Source: Hyalella azteca (taxonomy: Eukaryota > Arthropoda > Malacostraca > Amphipoda > Hyalellidae). From it: DNA of 64,000 bases. The stretch covers positions 62,001-126,000 of the forward strand of contig NW_025935138.1 of the NCBI RefSeq assembly GCF_000764305.2, in the 5' to 3' direction. Below, piece after piece: positions 22,662 to 33,718 of this stretch (its first letter is position 1; every line of letters starts with the position of its first letter). The position numbers and the translations under genes were made by a program. The notes beneath the pieces were generated by a model that saw only the letters and a list, made by a program, of their open reading frames with translations, had not been told where the DNA came from and did no database searches.

Positions 22662-25600
22662 GTGGGCAAAAGTTTAGAAACAGAAACCTACTTGTTAAAA
22701 TAATTGCTTTTTTCAGTTGGAGAAAAAGTCTAGTTTTTTGAGTTTTGCAAATCAAATTCAGTTATAGTGATCTGTCTCAAATTAACACGTTGCCTACGAT
22801 TGCTGCATCTTGTACAATTATTTCATTTTTTTGTACTTTTTTTAAGCAGGGTTGCCAGACGGTCATTTTTTCCGGACAAATTCCGTGATTTAGTTTTTCT
22901 CACTTGCGTTGACCGGCTAAAATTTATGATAAGGGTACTTCCTAATTAAATTTTAAATACTGCAAAAAGAAAATAAATGGAGTTTTTATAGCGGAACCTA
23001 CAAATAAACTAGTATACATTGAATTATCGGCCTTTTTTAGCCTTTTTTGTTCTCGGATTTGGCCGATTTTAGGCAACCTGAATTATGTACCACTACCTCC
23101 TGGAGAATTACATTTCGTGGTACGCTTATATGTACCAATACATAGTCAACGTGTTAAGGAAATAAAAATCAATTGTTTTAGTCATAATCTATCTAAGACT
23201 AGATCTTCAGTTATGCTTAATATCTCTCACTAATGAAATGAATTGGTTACCGTCCGGTTATAAGATCGATTTTTTTTATAGATTTAGCATTTAAATGTTC
23301 GCATACTGTAATCTTTATCTTTTTTAAATATCTTAAACGCTTCAATCAACTTTAATTAACAAACTTGCCTTTCATCAAAACTTCATCGGACCACAAATTA
23401 TTGCTGAATATTTCTTCATTTGAATTAAATTTCTCATGCAGTCCAGTTTCTCGTAGCTTAAGAGAGTTGGGAAATGTGTACATTATTTTGTTGTATGACA
23501 ATACCTGTAATCAATTTTTATTTCTACCTTATTTCTACAAATCTATTCTATAATGAGGCAATACTCACATCCACTAATAAAGGCATTTTGCGTTTGAACG
23601 CAGTAATAGGCTCTTCCCAATTTACCCTCCAAATGCACGTAATTGGGCATGGGATGTACAAATTCATATGCGTGTTGAAATTGGCTGGCTTTTTACTATT
23701 CATTTTATAGAACATGAATCATGAAGTGAGAATGATAAACATGAATAATTTGCAAATAAATTTACAAGATAAAAACTTTTAACAAAATTTCATGGAAATT
23801 TTACTTTATCAACGAAAAATATATGAAGGAATTCATAAATTCATGAGAGATGCACTTCAGTTTATAAACTCGTAACATTATATAGTAGAAGTAAATACAT
23901 AAAAATTGTCATAAATCAAGCATAGTTACGCATTTTCACATTTATGGAAAAAATGCACTATTGTGCTCGCCATGTCCGTCTGTCTGTCTGTCTGTCTGTC
24001 CGTCTGTCCGTCCATCCGTGACCTCAAGTTTTCGTCGACGAGAAAATGCGCTCTCTGTCACTCACTGCAGTGAGTACTGAGTTATATTTTTCTATATATG
24101 TCAATAAATGATTCATTTTATCTGATTATCTATTAAACGCGGATAATCAGCTGTTATTTTAAGATAATAATTATTAACTGAGTATCCCCTTAACCGCGTT
24201 GGCAGGTCGCGCTGAAGCGGCAGCAGGCGGCCGAGGACGCGTTAGCGTTGACGTTCCGCGTCGCGGCCACGGGCTCCTCGTACAACTTCCTACCGCCCGG
24301 ACCCATATTCGGGCTGCCCGTCACCGAGCCCAGCCAACATACAGGTTAGTTAATTGTAACCCATAGCTGTTAAATAATAATAATAATAATTGGAGAGGTG
24401 AATATATATGGACTAAATCTTCAGGCCGCCCGTCACCGAGCCCAGCCAGCAGACCGGTCAGTTGTAACCTATAACTGTTAAATAATAATAATAATTAGAG
24501 CGGTGAATAAATATGGACAATCTTCATGCAGTCTGCCCGTCTCCGAGACCAGCCAACAGACCGGTCAGTTGAAACCCATAACTGTTGAATAATAATTATT
24601 GGAGGGGTGAATATGGAATCAATCTTCAGGCTGCCCGTCACCGAGTTGCCCAGTTAATTGTAACCCATAGCTGTTGAATAATGATTATTGAGTAGAAACA
24701 TGGGTATGGTCCCACAAACCGTTAACAAATGGTAATTATTGTAAAGTGTGTTCACCAAATAGAAGAGGATAAAAATCAACAACATTGAAGATGAATAAGT
24801 CGAGGGGTGTCCGTGATAGAAAAATGAAAACACGAAATTAATTCAATGAAAATGTAGAAATACTAGCACCACCCTAAATCTCAGTCATTGACATAGCCGA
24901 TGCAATTCAGCTTGTGCCAAGTCCGTTACGACATTCAATTAGTTCGCCATTAAAAATAATGGATGCACTCATTATTTTTAGCTAACTCACCTCAAGTCCT
25001 AGTCAACTGTTAGCTGAGTCACAATTTCATTATGATAAGACACTTTCCAACATGAAATATTTATTTATTTATTTGTATTAGATTTCGATCAAACTGAACT
25101 GAATAACTTAGGTAATTGAATCTCTAACCAGAGAGTCAAGTCAGGTTGATTAGGTTTTCATTAATATTGTTTTTATTTATTTTTTTTCGGGGAATGCTCC
25201 TCAAGCCAAAATGCTGCATTGCCAATTTTAGTTCCTGATTTTCCTAAGCAAAATTGTATCCGTGCATCATTGCATTGGGAAATTTTATTGCCATATTATG
25301 CCCATGTTTGTTGGAGAACATTTTTTCGCTCTTTCATTTGTGCAGCTACTGTATTAGTTGTTATTAACCAAATTTCTGTTCGTTTTTTGACAAAACTAAC
25401 GGGAAATTTAACTTTAAAGATATAATCTATTCGTAAATCGAAAGCTATGAGAAAATAGCGTCATACTTCCTTTAGGAAATCATCTTGATTGCTCCTAACA
25501 TTGCATTATTACGAGATTTATAAATTTATAAATCAAGAGATAAAAACTCCTCTGTTGAACCTAAGCGGAGAACGCCACTCTTGCGTTGTATTTTCATACC

Positions 25601-27776
25601 CATGTTGCTCCTAGGAATTTAAGTGTTTAGTTACGCCTAAGAGCTACTTAAGAATTGCACTGCATCTGTCACGCGTCCATTACAACGAACTCGAGACGTA
25701 AAATCAAAATTAGATCTTAAGTCATCAGGCTGAGATCTCGCTGAAATTAAACGGATGAAAATATGCATGGCATATGGGTTGTTTATATTGTTCGCGAATG
25801 TCAATCATTCATCATTCCTTTCCGAGTTGATGCTGGGAAGTTCAATATCTCAAGTTATGATATTTCATTGACAAAATAGACAGTTTCCCATATATGGACT
25901 CTAAAAAATATTTGGTTTGTGAAAGGAAAAGCTAGAACTCGGATAAAACTCATTGTACCTATTGTTAACAAAAAATTTGGGGCTTCATTTTAATGTTAAT
26001 TTCTTGTTTAAACTTTTATATTGCTCATTTATACTCTTTTACCCATATCAAACAAAAAATGGACGTAATATTTCGATTATTTACGAATGTGATAAGAACC
26101 TAAATAAAAAATCATCGGCACCCGCTGGCTGCGCAATCATTATCATTTTGGTAGTGAGAACATAATTCAAGATATGTTAAAATGGGTTAAACTAATTTGG
26201 TTAACATTGCTTCTGGTCACCTGGTGTGACACAGACAAACAAAGAATGTAATCCTTGCTCTAGTTAAGAGCGTCCAAATGTGTTCGCTTCATCTCATGTT
26301 TATCTTCATAACATCGCCGACCGTGACGGCTATAGAGTGAAGAACGCTACGTTAGTAGCGTGACAGTCCTACTTAACTTCAGTCGTGTCTTATTTGTGAT
26401 TTCTCTTTAGAATTCATGGCTTTCAATATGGTATGTATAGTCACTAATTCAATCAAAGACTGTAAATATATATTGTTTGTATTACTACTTGGAGGTACAT
26501 TAATTTTGTTTAATAAAAAACTGGAGACCGATTTTCATGTATTTTCATCATTAATATGCATCATCATTTTCCATTTGCTTGTTCGAGAATTTTAATTGCC
26601 ATTTTGATCAGAGACTTTTTATTTGGTATGTGTTTTCTCCAGCTTGACTAGAACGTTTTGATATTCATTAATTTATCAAGAAACAAAACGCACGCTTAGA
26701 TTTAGTTAAAATTTCTAAATAGTGCTATCCCTTACTACTGTGTTCTCCGTCGTAATATTAGTTCGAGTTCAAGAAATTATTAAAGTAAGTATCCCTCAGT
26801 GAATATTTTTTCCACTTAATTCGTTGCAGAGATTGACAAGGAAGCGCCGGTGGAGGTATTGGACTGTAGCCACAGTTCTGGCAGCTCTGAGAACTCTGCA
26901 ATGGCTAACCAAGAACCGCCAACTCCATCTGAAGGCGACCTCGACAACCCTCAGTTATGCAGCGCTAATGACCTCGTCTCTCCTGAGGGTAATTCATCGA
27001 CAACTGTTTCCCGGAGTGATGTTTTCAACTCAAAAACCAACATATCACCGCCAAGTGTTTCGGAAACTGGAAAAACAGAAGAAACTTTGTTTGACGCCCG
27101 CACTTGTACAGCCGGAGTCACCGTAGCTAAACAGAGTTCTCTGCAGGAACGGGCGTACCTCGAAGAAGAGCCAGAAAAGAAAAATGATTTCCCCGGAGTC
27201 GAGGTTCTCTCAAAGATTTTTCCTAATGAGCGGCCTGGTGTTCTCAGCCTTGTGCTGGAGGGATGCAATGGTGATCTGCTGCGAGCTGTTGAACACATTT
27301 TATCAGTTTCCGATCATTCAAAACGAGATTCGATGCGACCATCAGTGAACCTTTCATGTAGCGATGCCCAAACACCAGCAGAAGTTACGTTCCCATCACG
27401 ACCTTCATTGGGAGGTTTGAAATCAGCATTTTCTCCTCTGCCCTTCCACAACATCTTACCACCAGGCTCGCATCAACACCCAATCTTCACAAGTCGACCT
27501 GCACTTCTGCAGGACCACATCCTTCATCGCAATATTTCTGCGCACTCGTCTCTGCTTCCTATCAACGCTCACTACCCATCGGTTATTCCACCAATGTTTC
27601 TACCTCCCTTATCTTTAACCACCAGACCTTACGTGGATAATTCCATCCCCGAGACACCACAAGCCCTCGACTACGCCGCGAGGTTCGAGTTTCTGTCAAG
27701 GTCTGAATTTGGAAGATTGCGGGGAGCGGTGCCGGATGTTCGATTGCAATCACCGTCCGCTGATGATAGTGGATGA
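22377..27776 (+). CDS. Dmrt93B: Dmrt transcription factor with DM and DMA domains, three exons
   Basis: Exons 22377-22661, 24206-24344 and 26830-27776 join to 456 residues. The DM domain (about residues 49-107) has both interlaced zinc sites: C53, C56, H68, C72 and H59, C77, C79, C82, in [18 protein letters not shown] and CTCVRC. The recognition-helix tail is [20 protein letters not shown]. Residues about 262-299 form the DMA (CUE-like) domain, [19 protein letters not shown] then [18 protein letters not shown] plus DMA defines the DMRTA/Dmrt93B/Dmrt99B group. The [11 protein letters not shown] start of exon 2 and a following [15 protein letters not shown] segment fit Dmrt93B better than Dmrt99B. 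That subfamily call rests on memory of the family and is less certain than the class. The protein is a nuclear DNA-binding regulator with roles in sexual or neural development in arthropods. The intron after MAAQ is at the expected site. Confidence 0.93.
23928..24091 (+). mobile_element. Microsatellite-bearing inverted-repeat element, copy 3
   Basis: Third copy of the 801 element, with a (GTCT)n/(GTCC)n tract, GTTTTCGTCGACGAGAAAAT and the CACTGCAGTG palindrome. The left arm is changed to ACGCATTTTCACA. It lies in Dmrt intron 1, about 115 bases before the exon 2 acceptor. Confidence 0.8.
24206..24344 (+). CDS. Dmrt93B: Dmrt exon 2
   Basis: Acceptor CCGCGTTGGCAG. Encodes [20 protein letters not shown], then a linker ending [10 protein letters not shown]. 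It ends ACAG before GTTAGT in phase 1. Strikingly GC-rich compared with its flanks. Confidence 0.92.
24308..24695 (+). repeat. Four degenerate copies of the Dmrt exon 2 end and donor
   Basis: Units start at 24308 (the real exon end), 24420, 24523 and 24625. Each contains the LPVTEPSQ codons, a donor region and intron sequence with TAACCCATAGCTGTT and AATAATAATAAT. Unit lengths are about 112, 103 and 102 bases. In copies 2 and 3 the donor reads CCG|GTCAGTTG; in copy 4 it has lost its GT position. Confidence 0.92.
24700..26829. other. Dmrt intron 2, AT-rich
   Basis: No element recognised. Near 26410 the string TTTCTCTTTAG followed by AATTCATGGCTTTCAATATG and GTATGTATAG has the form of a mini-exon, but nothing else supports it. 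Confidence 0.4.
26830..27776 (+). CDS. Dmrt93B: Dmrt exon 3 (DMA domain and C-terminus)
   Basis: Acceptor TTCGTTGCAG; the first two bases complete a glutamate codon. A Ser/Pro/Thr-rich spacer leads to the DMA domain (about 27171-27285), then a Pro/Leu/His-rich tail with [10 protein letters not shown]. It ends SADDSG and TGA at 27774-27776. Confidence 0.93.
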
Positions 27777-29470
27777 CCAAGTGATCACTAAATTTCTGTT
27801 GTAAAAATCTCTGCTATTCGTATTTATTATCATTATTGTTATTATTTTTTGTGACCATACTGCGTCACAGGAAGGTGTGTCGCTTATGGTGTAGTAAATA
27901 ATCATAGTTACGACAACAGTCGTGGGAATTTTTGCATTTTTTCAGCGATGTCGATTAAATAAGAATTTTAGCTTGTATTATTTTTATGTTGATTAAATCT
28001 TCCTAATTTTAAAACAAGTGAAATTAGAAGCTATGAACAAAAGCGTCATCACGAACGGGACATAAATCCCGTAGTAGGTAAATATTTCTTACCACTCGAC
28101 CTTAAAAATTTCCTACAAGGTGGGTTTTAAATTTTTTTAGCCATAATTGCCAATTAATTATGTACCTGGAATGAAATTCAAGTGTTTTACCGCATTTTTC
28201 TGTAAATATATTCTTGACTTCTGTGATGAATATACGACGCTCTGTAATGGAAATCATAATTTAAATGCTGGAAAAGTTTGATTTGTTGACACAATTAGCG
28301 TTTTTAAATTCATAGGAACAATACTATTTTGGGCAAAATTCTAGTGATATGACTGTAAAAATGCTTACCATAAGCAACACATTTTGAAAATATCGAACAT
28401 TGTACCATCCAGGCGCAGTATAGGTTTAAGAGCTAAAAAGTGTAAGCATTGTAATATTGAATATTGAAACAGTAAGCATTGTAATATTGAAACTTCACAA
28501 AATGTCCTAATCGACAAAATGCATGTATGAATATTGTAACCATTTTTCATGACGGCTTGAGCCAGCTATGCGCAAGCTGCATGATTGCTAATTAGTGTTT
28601 ATTAACGTAAGAAAAAGTTTCCTGTGCCATGCAGTGTCGTGTGTAGAAAATAATTTTACTTCACTTTAATATAGTTAGCAAAAATCATGTGCCAAAACGC
28701 CTCAATTTATTCTAATAAAATGGAACTTAATTTTAACTCTGTCTCGCTGCCTCCCATATCCTGAAATATCTTCATAAATATGATATTTATTTTCATTCTC
28801 TCCTCATTTTTACCGAAAATTGATTGCCCTCTCATAATAAATGCCGAAAACTCAAATTTAGTTCCCTGAGGTGAAAAATTAATGTATAAAGATCTAGTAA
28901 AATTAAATTTTATCTTCGATCAGGAGGCCTACATTCGGCTTAAGTTCACAAGTGAGCTTCTATTTTTTTTTTGGTTCCTGCACTCAAGTAAAATTTTAAT
29001 TAAAAAAACTTAATTTAATTTAGAAAAATCAGCTTCCTTCAGGATTCCCTGAGACTGAGCAAAATGAACTAATTTAGCTTAAATGCCCGCAGTATTAACT
29101 AATTATAATGCTTCATCTAGAGTTTGTTCCACATTGTAAGATCTATTATGTATAGGGCAAGATATTAGCCGATTCTGTAATCATGGTGCACTATCTTATA
29201 ATTTATGCAGGTTTGGTTGAAGACCAGAGCGTACTTTTTATTTACGATTTTCTTATTGTTCTTTTCGATAAGCCGAACGAAATTTCTAGCTGGCGCTTGG
29301 AGATCAAAAAGTAGATTACCGAATGACATTTTATTGCAGTGCGACGTTTCGAATATATCAATATTCATTATCAAGCAAGTGAACAGTTATTACAACGCTA
29401 AAAATTGAAATTTGGACATGACATAAGTTCATACAAAAAGTATTATAGATACGGTTCAAAATCGAAAATC
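27777..29470. other. 3' flank of Dmrt and intergenic, AT-rich
   Basis: AATAAA near 28716 and 28840 are possible distant polyadenylation signals; none lies close to the stop. Near 29335-29375 the string GTGCGACGTTTCGAATATAT resembles the conserved ends of some retroelements but is not enough for a call. Confidence 0.4.
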
Positions 29471-29591
29471 AAATTAAATTAAGCCTGACGGACGATCGTT
29501 GACGAGTGCAGCGGTTGTCCAGCTCTATGGTGACCTTGGCAATGGCGTCTAGTGCAAGCTATAGCTTGTAGCAAGAGGTATCAAGCAAGTT

Positions 29592-29632
29592 ATAGCCCGA
29601 CGACGGTGTCGTGCCATCCGTCGAAGGGCTAT
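29592..29632 (+). repeat. Hairpin module H1, copy 1
   Basis: Outer stem ATAGCCC/GGGCTAT and inner stem CGACGG/CCGTCG around TGTCGTGCCAT. Other copies are at 30438-30478, 30651-30690 and 40975-41014. The last has ACAGC/GCTGT in the outer stem. Confidence 0.85.
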
Positions 29633-29678
29633 GTGTGTGGCAGAGGACTTGTTCTCGGCTGCACGTTGAAGCGAGGGG

Positions 29679-29768
29679 CCTCAGGGTTAGGTCCAGTCAG
29701 GTTTGGTTCCTTTACTGAGTGCTCTGAAGGTAGATGAACTAGACCTGACTTGGACCTAACCTGCGAGG
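29679..29768 (+). repeat. Foldback module, copy 1 (about 90 bp)
   Basis: The left arm CCTCAGGGTTAGGTCCAGTC and the right arm GACTTGGACCTAACCTGCGA are imperfect inverted repeats, extended inward by CAGGTTTGGTTC and GAACTAGACCTG. Further copies start near 30158, 30523, 32358, 41061 and 42119; a diverged copy is at 40858 and left-half pieces are near 32045 and 34180. Confidence 0.85.
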
Positions 29769-29790
29769 ATTCTCACTGTGGTCAAAAGAG

Positions 29791-30121
29791 TCGAATACTA
29801 CCGATGGATTCATCAACCTCTCCTCCCACACTCTGAGCAAGGAGCAAAAGGAACTTCTAAACCTCGGACTTAATTGTCATTTGATGTCCAAGTTCAGCAA
29901 AACTAAGAAGAAAATCGAACTCGAAATGCTATATGATTCTCTTTTGAAACTAAAAAATGAAGGTAAAATTAACATCAACCCTGACCTAAAAGACCAATTA
30001 CGCGCCGAAGCCACCAAACAGCGTGGCTCATCGACCTCAAAAGCCCTTACCCCAGCTCTACGCCTGGCAGCAAAGCAATTACGAGATAACGACGAAATTG
30101 TAATTCGAAAAGCTGATAAGA
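29791..30121 (+). pseudogene. Penelope-like element fragment (N-terminal side of the reverse transcriptase ORF)
   Basis: One open frame reads FINLSSHTLSKEQKELLNLG, then KIELEMLYDSLLKLKNEG, LRLAAKQLRDNDEIVI and RKADK. The pattern, a Leu-Ser-x-Glu/Gln segment followed by the IVIRKADK motif, matches the region just before and at the start of the Penelope-type reverse transcriptase. The catalytic part and the GIY-YIG endonuclease are absent. The fragment is cut on both sides into repeat modules (left CTGTGGTCAAAAGAG, right AAAGGTCTTGTTCTC). Those same modules are continuous with each other elsewhere in the island, so the fragment looks inserted or recombined into a module. Confidence 0.7.
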
Positions 30122-30283
30122 AAGGTCTTGTTCTCTGCTGCACGTTGAAGCGAGGGACCTCAGGGTTAGGTCTAGTCCGGTATGGTTCGTTTACTAAGTG
30201 CTTTGAAAGTAGCTGAACTTGACCTGACTTGGACCTAACCTGCGAGGATTCTCGCTGTGTTCAAAAGAGGTATCAAGCTCTAG

Positions 30284-30331
30284 ACCGGGACACCAGCAGT
30301 GTCCCGGTGGCTGTGGCTGTCTGAGACAGCC
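30284..30331 (+). repeat. Hairpin pair H2 and H3
   Basis: ACCGGGACAC-CAGCA-GTGTCCCGGT, a perfect 10-base stem, is followed by GGCTGTCT-G-AGACAGCC. The pair recurs at 41187-41234 with one mismatch in the second stem. Related modules near 33305 and 34942 have GCTGCCT-G-AGGCAGC instead. Confidence 0.88.
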
Positions 30332-30702
30332 TGACGGACGATCGTTGACGAGTGCAGCGGTTGTCCAGCTCTGTGAAGACCTTGACAATGGTGTCTGGTG
30401 CAAGTTATAGCTTGTAGCAAGAGGTATCAAGCAAGTTATAGCCCGCCGACGGTGTCGTGCCATCCGTCGAAGGGCTATGTGTGTGGCAGAGGCCTTGTCC
30501 TCTGCTACACGTTAAAGCGAGGGACCTCAGGGTTAGGTTGAGTCCGGTATGGTTCGTTTACTGGGTGCTTGGAAAGTAGCTGAACTTGACCTGACTTGGA
30601 CCTAACCTGCGAGGATTCTCGCTGTGGTCAAAAGAGGTATCAGGCAAGCTATAGCCCCTGACGGTGTCGGGCCATCCGTCGGAGGGCTATGTCTATGGAG
30701 AT

Positions 30703-31964
30703 GGTCTGTGAACGTAGACTTTTCTCAGCAAAGTTGAGCGCACATTTTGACTTGGACGCTTACTGCCAGCCATGGACGATGATGGGAGCATGGCTAAGGC
30801 ACGGCAAACTTGCTTCTGCATGCCCACAACACTTGTGGATGGTTAAACCTTGGCTCTGGCCAGGCATTCGACCTCCACTGAAGGAATTGGTCTCGGAGCT
30901 GATATGTGCAAAACGTAGACTTTCGTCAGATAGCCTACTGTCAGAAAGTCTACGCAGAGGGTCTGTGAACGTAGACTTTTCTCAGAAAAGTAGAGCGCAC
31001 ATTTTGACTTGGACGCTTACTGCCAGCCATGGACGATAATGGGAGCATGGCTAAGGCACGGCAAACTTGCTTCTGCATGCCCACAACACTTGTGGATGGT
31101 TAAACCTTGGCTCTGGCCAGGCATTCGACCTCCTCTGAACGAGTTGGTCTCGGAGCTGATATGTGCAAATCGTAGACTTTTCGTAGACTTTTCGTCAGAA
31201 AATCTACGGAGAGGGTCTGTGAACGTAGACTTTTCTCAGAAAAGTCGAGCGCACATTTTGACTTGGACACATACTGCCAGCCATGGACGATGATGGGAGC
31301 ATGGCTAAGGCACGGCAAACTTGCTTCTGCATGCCCACAACACTTGTTGATGGTTAAACCTTGGCTCTGGCCAGGCATTCGACCTCCTCTGAACGAGTTG
31401 GTCTCGGAGCTGATATGTACAAATCGTAGACTTTTCGTAGACTTTTCGTCAGAAAATCTACGGAGAGGGTCTGTGAACGTGGACTTTTCTCAGAAAAGTC
31501 GAGCGCACGTTTTGATTCGAAGGCATACTGCCAGCCATGGACGATGATGGGAGCATGGCTTGGGCACTGCAAACTTGCTTCTGCATGCCCACAACACTTG
31601 TGGATGGTTAAACCTTGGCTCTGGCCAGGCATTCGACCTCCACTGAAGGAATTTGTCTCGGAGCTGATATGTGCAAAACATAGACTTTCGTCAGATAGCC
31701 TACTGTCAGAAAGTCTACGCAGAGGGTCTGTGAAAGTAGACTTTTCTCAGAAAAGTCGAGCGCACGTTTTGATTCGAAGGCATACTGCCAGCCATGGACG
31801 ATGATGGGAGCATGGCTTGGGCACGGCAAACTTGCTTCTGCATGCCCACAACACTTGTGGATGGTTAAACCTTGGCTCTGGCCAGGCATTCGACCTCCAC
31901 TGAAGGGATTTGTCTCGGAGCTGATATGTGCAAAACGTATACTTTCGTCAGATAGTCTACGTCG
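30703..31964 (+). repeat. Satellite array, five units of 254-257 bp
   Basis: GCCAGCCATGGACGATGATG occurs at 30765, 31022 (with ATAATG), 31276, 31530 and 31787, giving spacings of 257, 254, 254 and 257. Each unit carries GGCAAACTTGCTTCTGCATG, TGGTTAAACCTTGGCTCTGG and GGCATTCGACCTCC. Two unit types differ near the end: GTAGACTTTC with GAAAGTCTAC (a 10-base stem, for example 30915-30953), or a doubled CGTAGACTTTTCGTAGAC. The open frames of 85-116 codons shift frame from unit to unit, so the array is non-coding. Confidence 0.93.
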
Positions 31965-33000
31965 ATCACTTTTCTGAGTGGCGTGAGATGCTTGGTGTGA
32001 CCGAGTAATTGTGCCATCAGAAAAGTGATCACGTAAGAGCGAGGGACCTCAGGTTAGGTCCAGTTCGGTAAGGTTCGATTACTTGGCTTGAGAAATCTGG
32101 TATCTGACCGTGTCGATTTCTAAGTGGCGTGAAATGCTTGCTGCGGCCGAGCAATCATGCCGTCTGGGAAAGTGATCTCGAAATCTTGGTGTCTGACCGT
32201 GTCGATTTCAGAGTGGCGTGAGATCCTTGCTGCGGCCAAGCAATTGCGCCCTCCCGGAAAGTGACCCCAAAAATTTCGAAGCCGGGAGTCGATCTATGGA
32301 GGGTGTGAGTTGCTGGCTGGGAGCAAGGAAAGTCATGCTGCACGTTAAAGCGAGGGACTTCAAGGTTAGGTTAAGTCCGGTATGGTTCCTTTACTGAGTG
32401 CTTGGAAAGTAGCTGAACTTGACCTGACTTGGACCTAAGCTGCGAGAATTTTGGAATTCGATATCTGACAGGCATAAGTTGCTGGCTGCGGCCGAGCAAC
32501 TGTGCCGTCTGGGAAAGTGAGCTCGAAATCTTGGTGTCTGACCGTGTCGATTTCAGAGTGGCGTGAGTTGCTGGCTGCGGCCGAGCAATCATGCCGTCTG
32601 GGAAAATGACCTCGAAATCTTGGTATGTGACCGTAGAGGTTTCAAAGTGGTGTGAAATCCTTGCTCCGGCCAAGCAATTGCGCCCTCCGAGAGCATGACC
32701 CCAAGAATTTTGAAGCCGGGCGTCGATTTCTGGAGGGTGTGAGTTGCTGGCTGGGAGCCGAGGAAAATCATGCCGATGAGGAAAGTTACCCTAAGAGAAA
32801 ATTTGGTCACATGGGTCGAAAACCTCGGCTCTGGCCGAGCAAACACCCCATCTCAAGATGGTGGTCTGGGGAAATTGCCCCAAAAATTGTGGCGACTTTT
32901 TTCTGGATTTTGACATATTGCCAACTTTTTACCCTAAGAGATTTTGGTCTCCCAAAAATTTTTGGGGCCGTCAAAACGTGGCTGGGACACGACGTCTGAC
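31965..33000. repeat. GGCGTGAG-hairpin-GTGCC tandem units
   Basis: Units of roughly 90 bp run GTGTCGATTTCAGAGTGGCG, TGAGTTGCT, a short stem such as GCTGCGGCCAAGC, then CGCCCTCC or ATGCCGTCTGGGAAAGTGA and CTCGAAATCTTGGTGTCTGA. The same units return at 34020-34480, 35280-35600 and 36230-36470. No protein is encoded. Confidence 0.8.
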
Positions 33001-33550
33001 TACCCCTTCGAAGGGCGGATCAGAAAAACCAAGGTCCAAAATTTCGAAATTTTGGGCATTTTGGGTCGTTTCCTTGGCCTGGCCGGGCAAATTCTATAAA
33101 ATTTTTTGTACGTGCAATGGTATTTTGTAGAAACTTCTATAGGGACCACTGGCCGGTTGAAGGGTCAAAAATGGAAGTTCTCGGGATTGGTTCCCCGAGT
33201 CTTCTGGTGACTCCTACATGCCTTGGCGATGGTAGGAGAGCAAGGTTTCCGCTCTCCTCGCTGTTTGGACTTGGCTTTGTCCAGCAGTGCCCCGGGTGCC
33301 TGGTGCTGCCTGAGGCAGCCTGGCGGACGGCCGTTGACGAGTGCGACGGTTGTCATGACAGTAGTTTAAAAAGAATGTGTTGCTCACTGCAAATTCACCC
33401 GCTTTCACCGTTTAATTCATGAATAAAGATGAAATGGAAATATTATCCACGATCTAAACATCAGCGTTAGTTCCTAATTAATACACGTACAAAGTTACAT
33501 TGAGTTCTGTTCATTTTAAATGAGATATTCATTGGTTATGAGATTTCCTG

Positions 33551-33718
33551 GTGGTCTCTGAACAACTGTTAGTCTGGCTCCATAAATACCTTGAGAATCG
33601 ATCTTCAAGAGTTACAGTTGGAGATACACTGTCAGAGTTCAGTCCTGTGAACATCGTTGTCCCGCAGGGTGCCATCTTGTCCCCAGCTCTGGTCAATGTA
33701 ATTCTATGGTCATATAAG
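33551..33718 (+). pseudogene. Non-LTR retrotransposon reverse transcriptase fragment
   Basis: An open frame reads LLVWLHKYLENRSSRVTVGD and, after a short spacer, NIVVPQGAILSPALVNVI. The W-YL-NRS-V spacing followed by VPQGAILSP is the palm segment of LINE reverse transcriptases (the usual form is GVPQGSVLSP). Only about 55 codons remain; the catalytic YADD box and everything else are missing. The fragment passes into island repeat (GAGGTATCAAGCTCTAG) at its right side. Confidence 0.75.

Noticed and set aside
26411..26431. Possible mini-exon with ATG in Dmrt intron 2
   Set aside because: Only the splice-like ends support it; no phase or homology argument could be made.
29679..29768. GGGTTAGGT and ACCTAACC strings as possible telomeric repeats
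   Set aside because: They occur once per arm of the foldback module and are not in tandem; arthropod telomeres usually carry TTAGG arrays.
30689..31889. Open frames of 85-116 codons on both strands in the satellite
   Set aside because: They recur unit by unit but the 254/257-bp period shifts the frame each time, and no domain is present. They follow from repeat composition.
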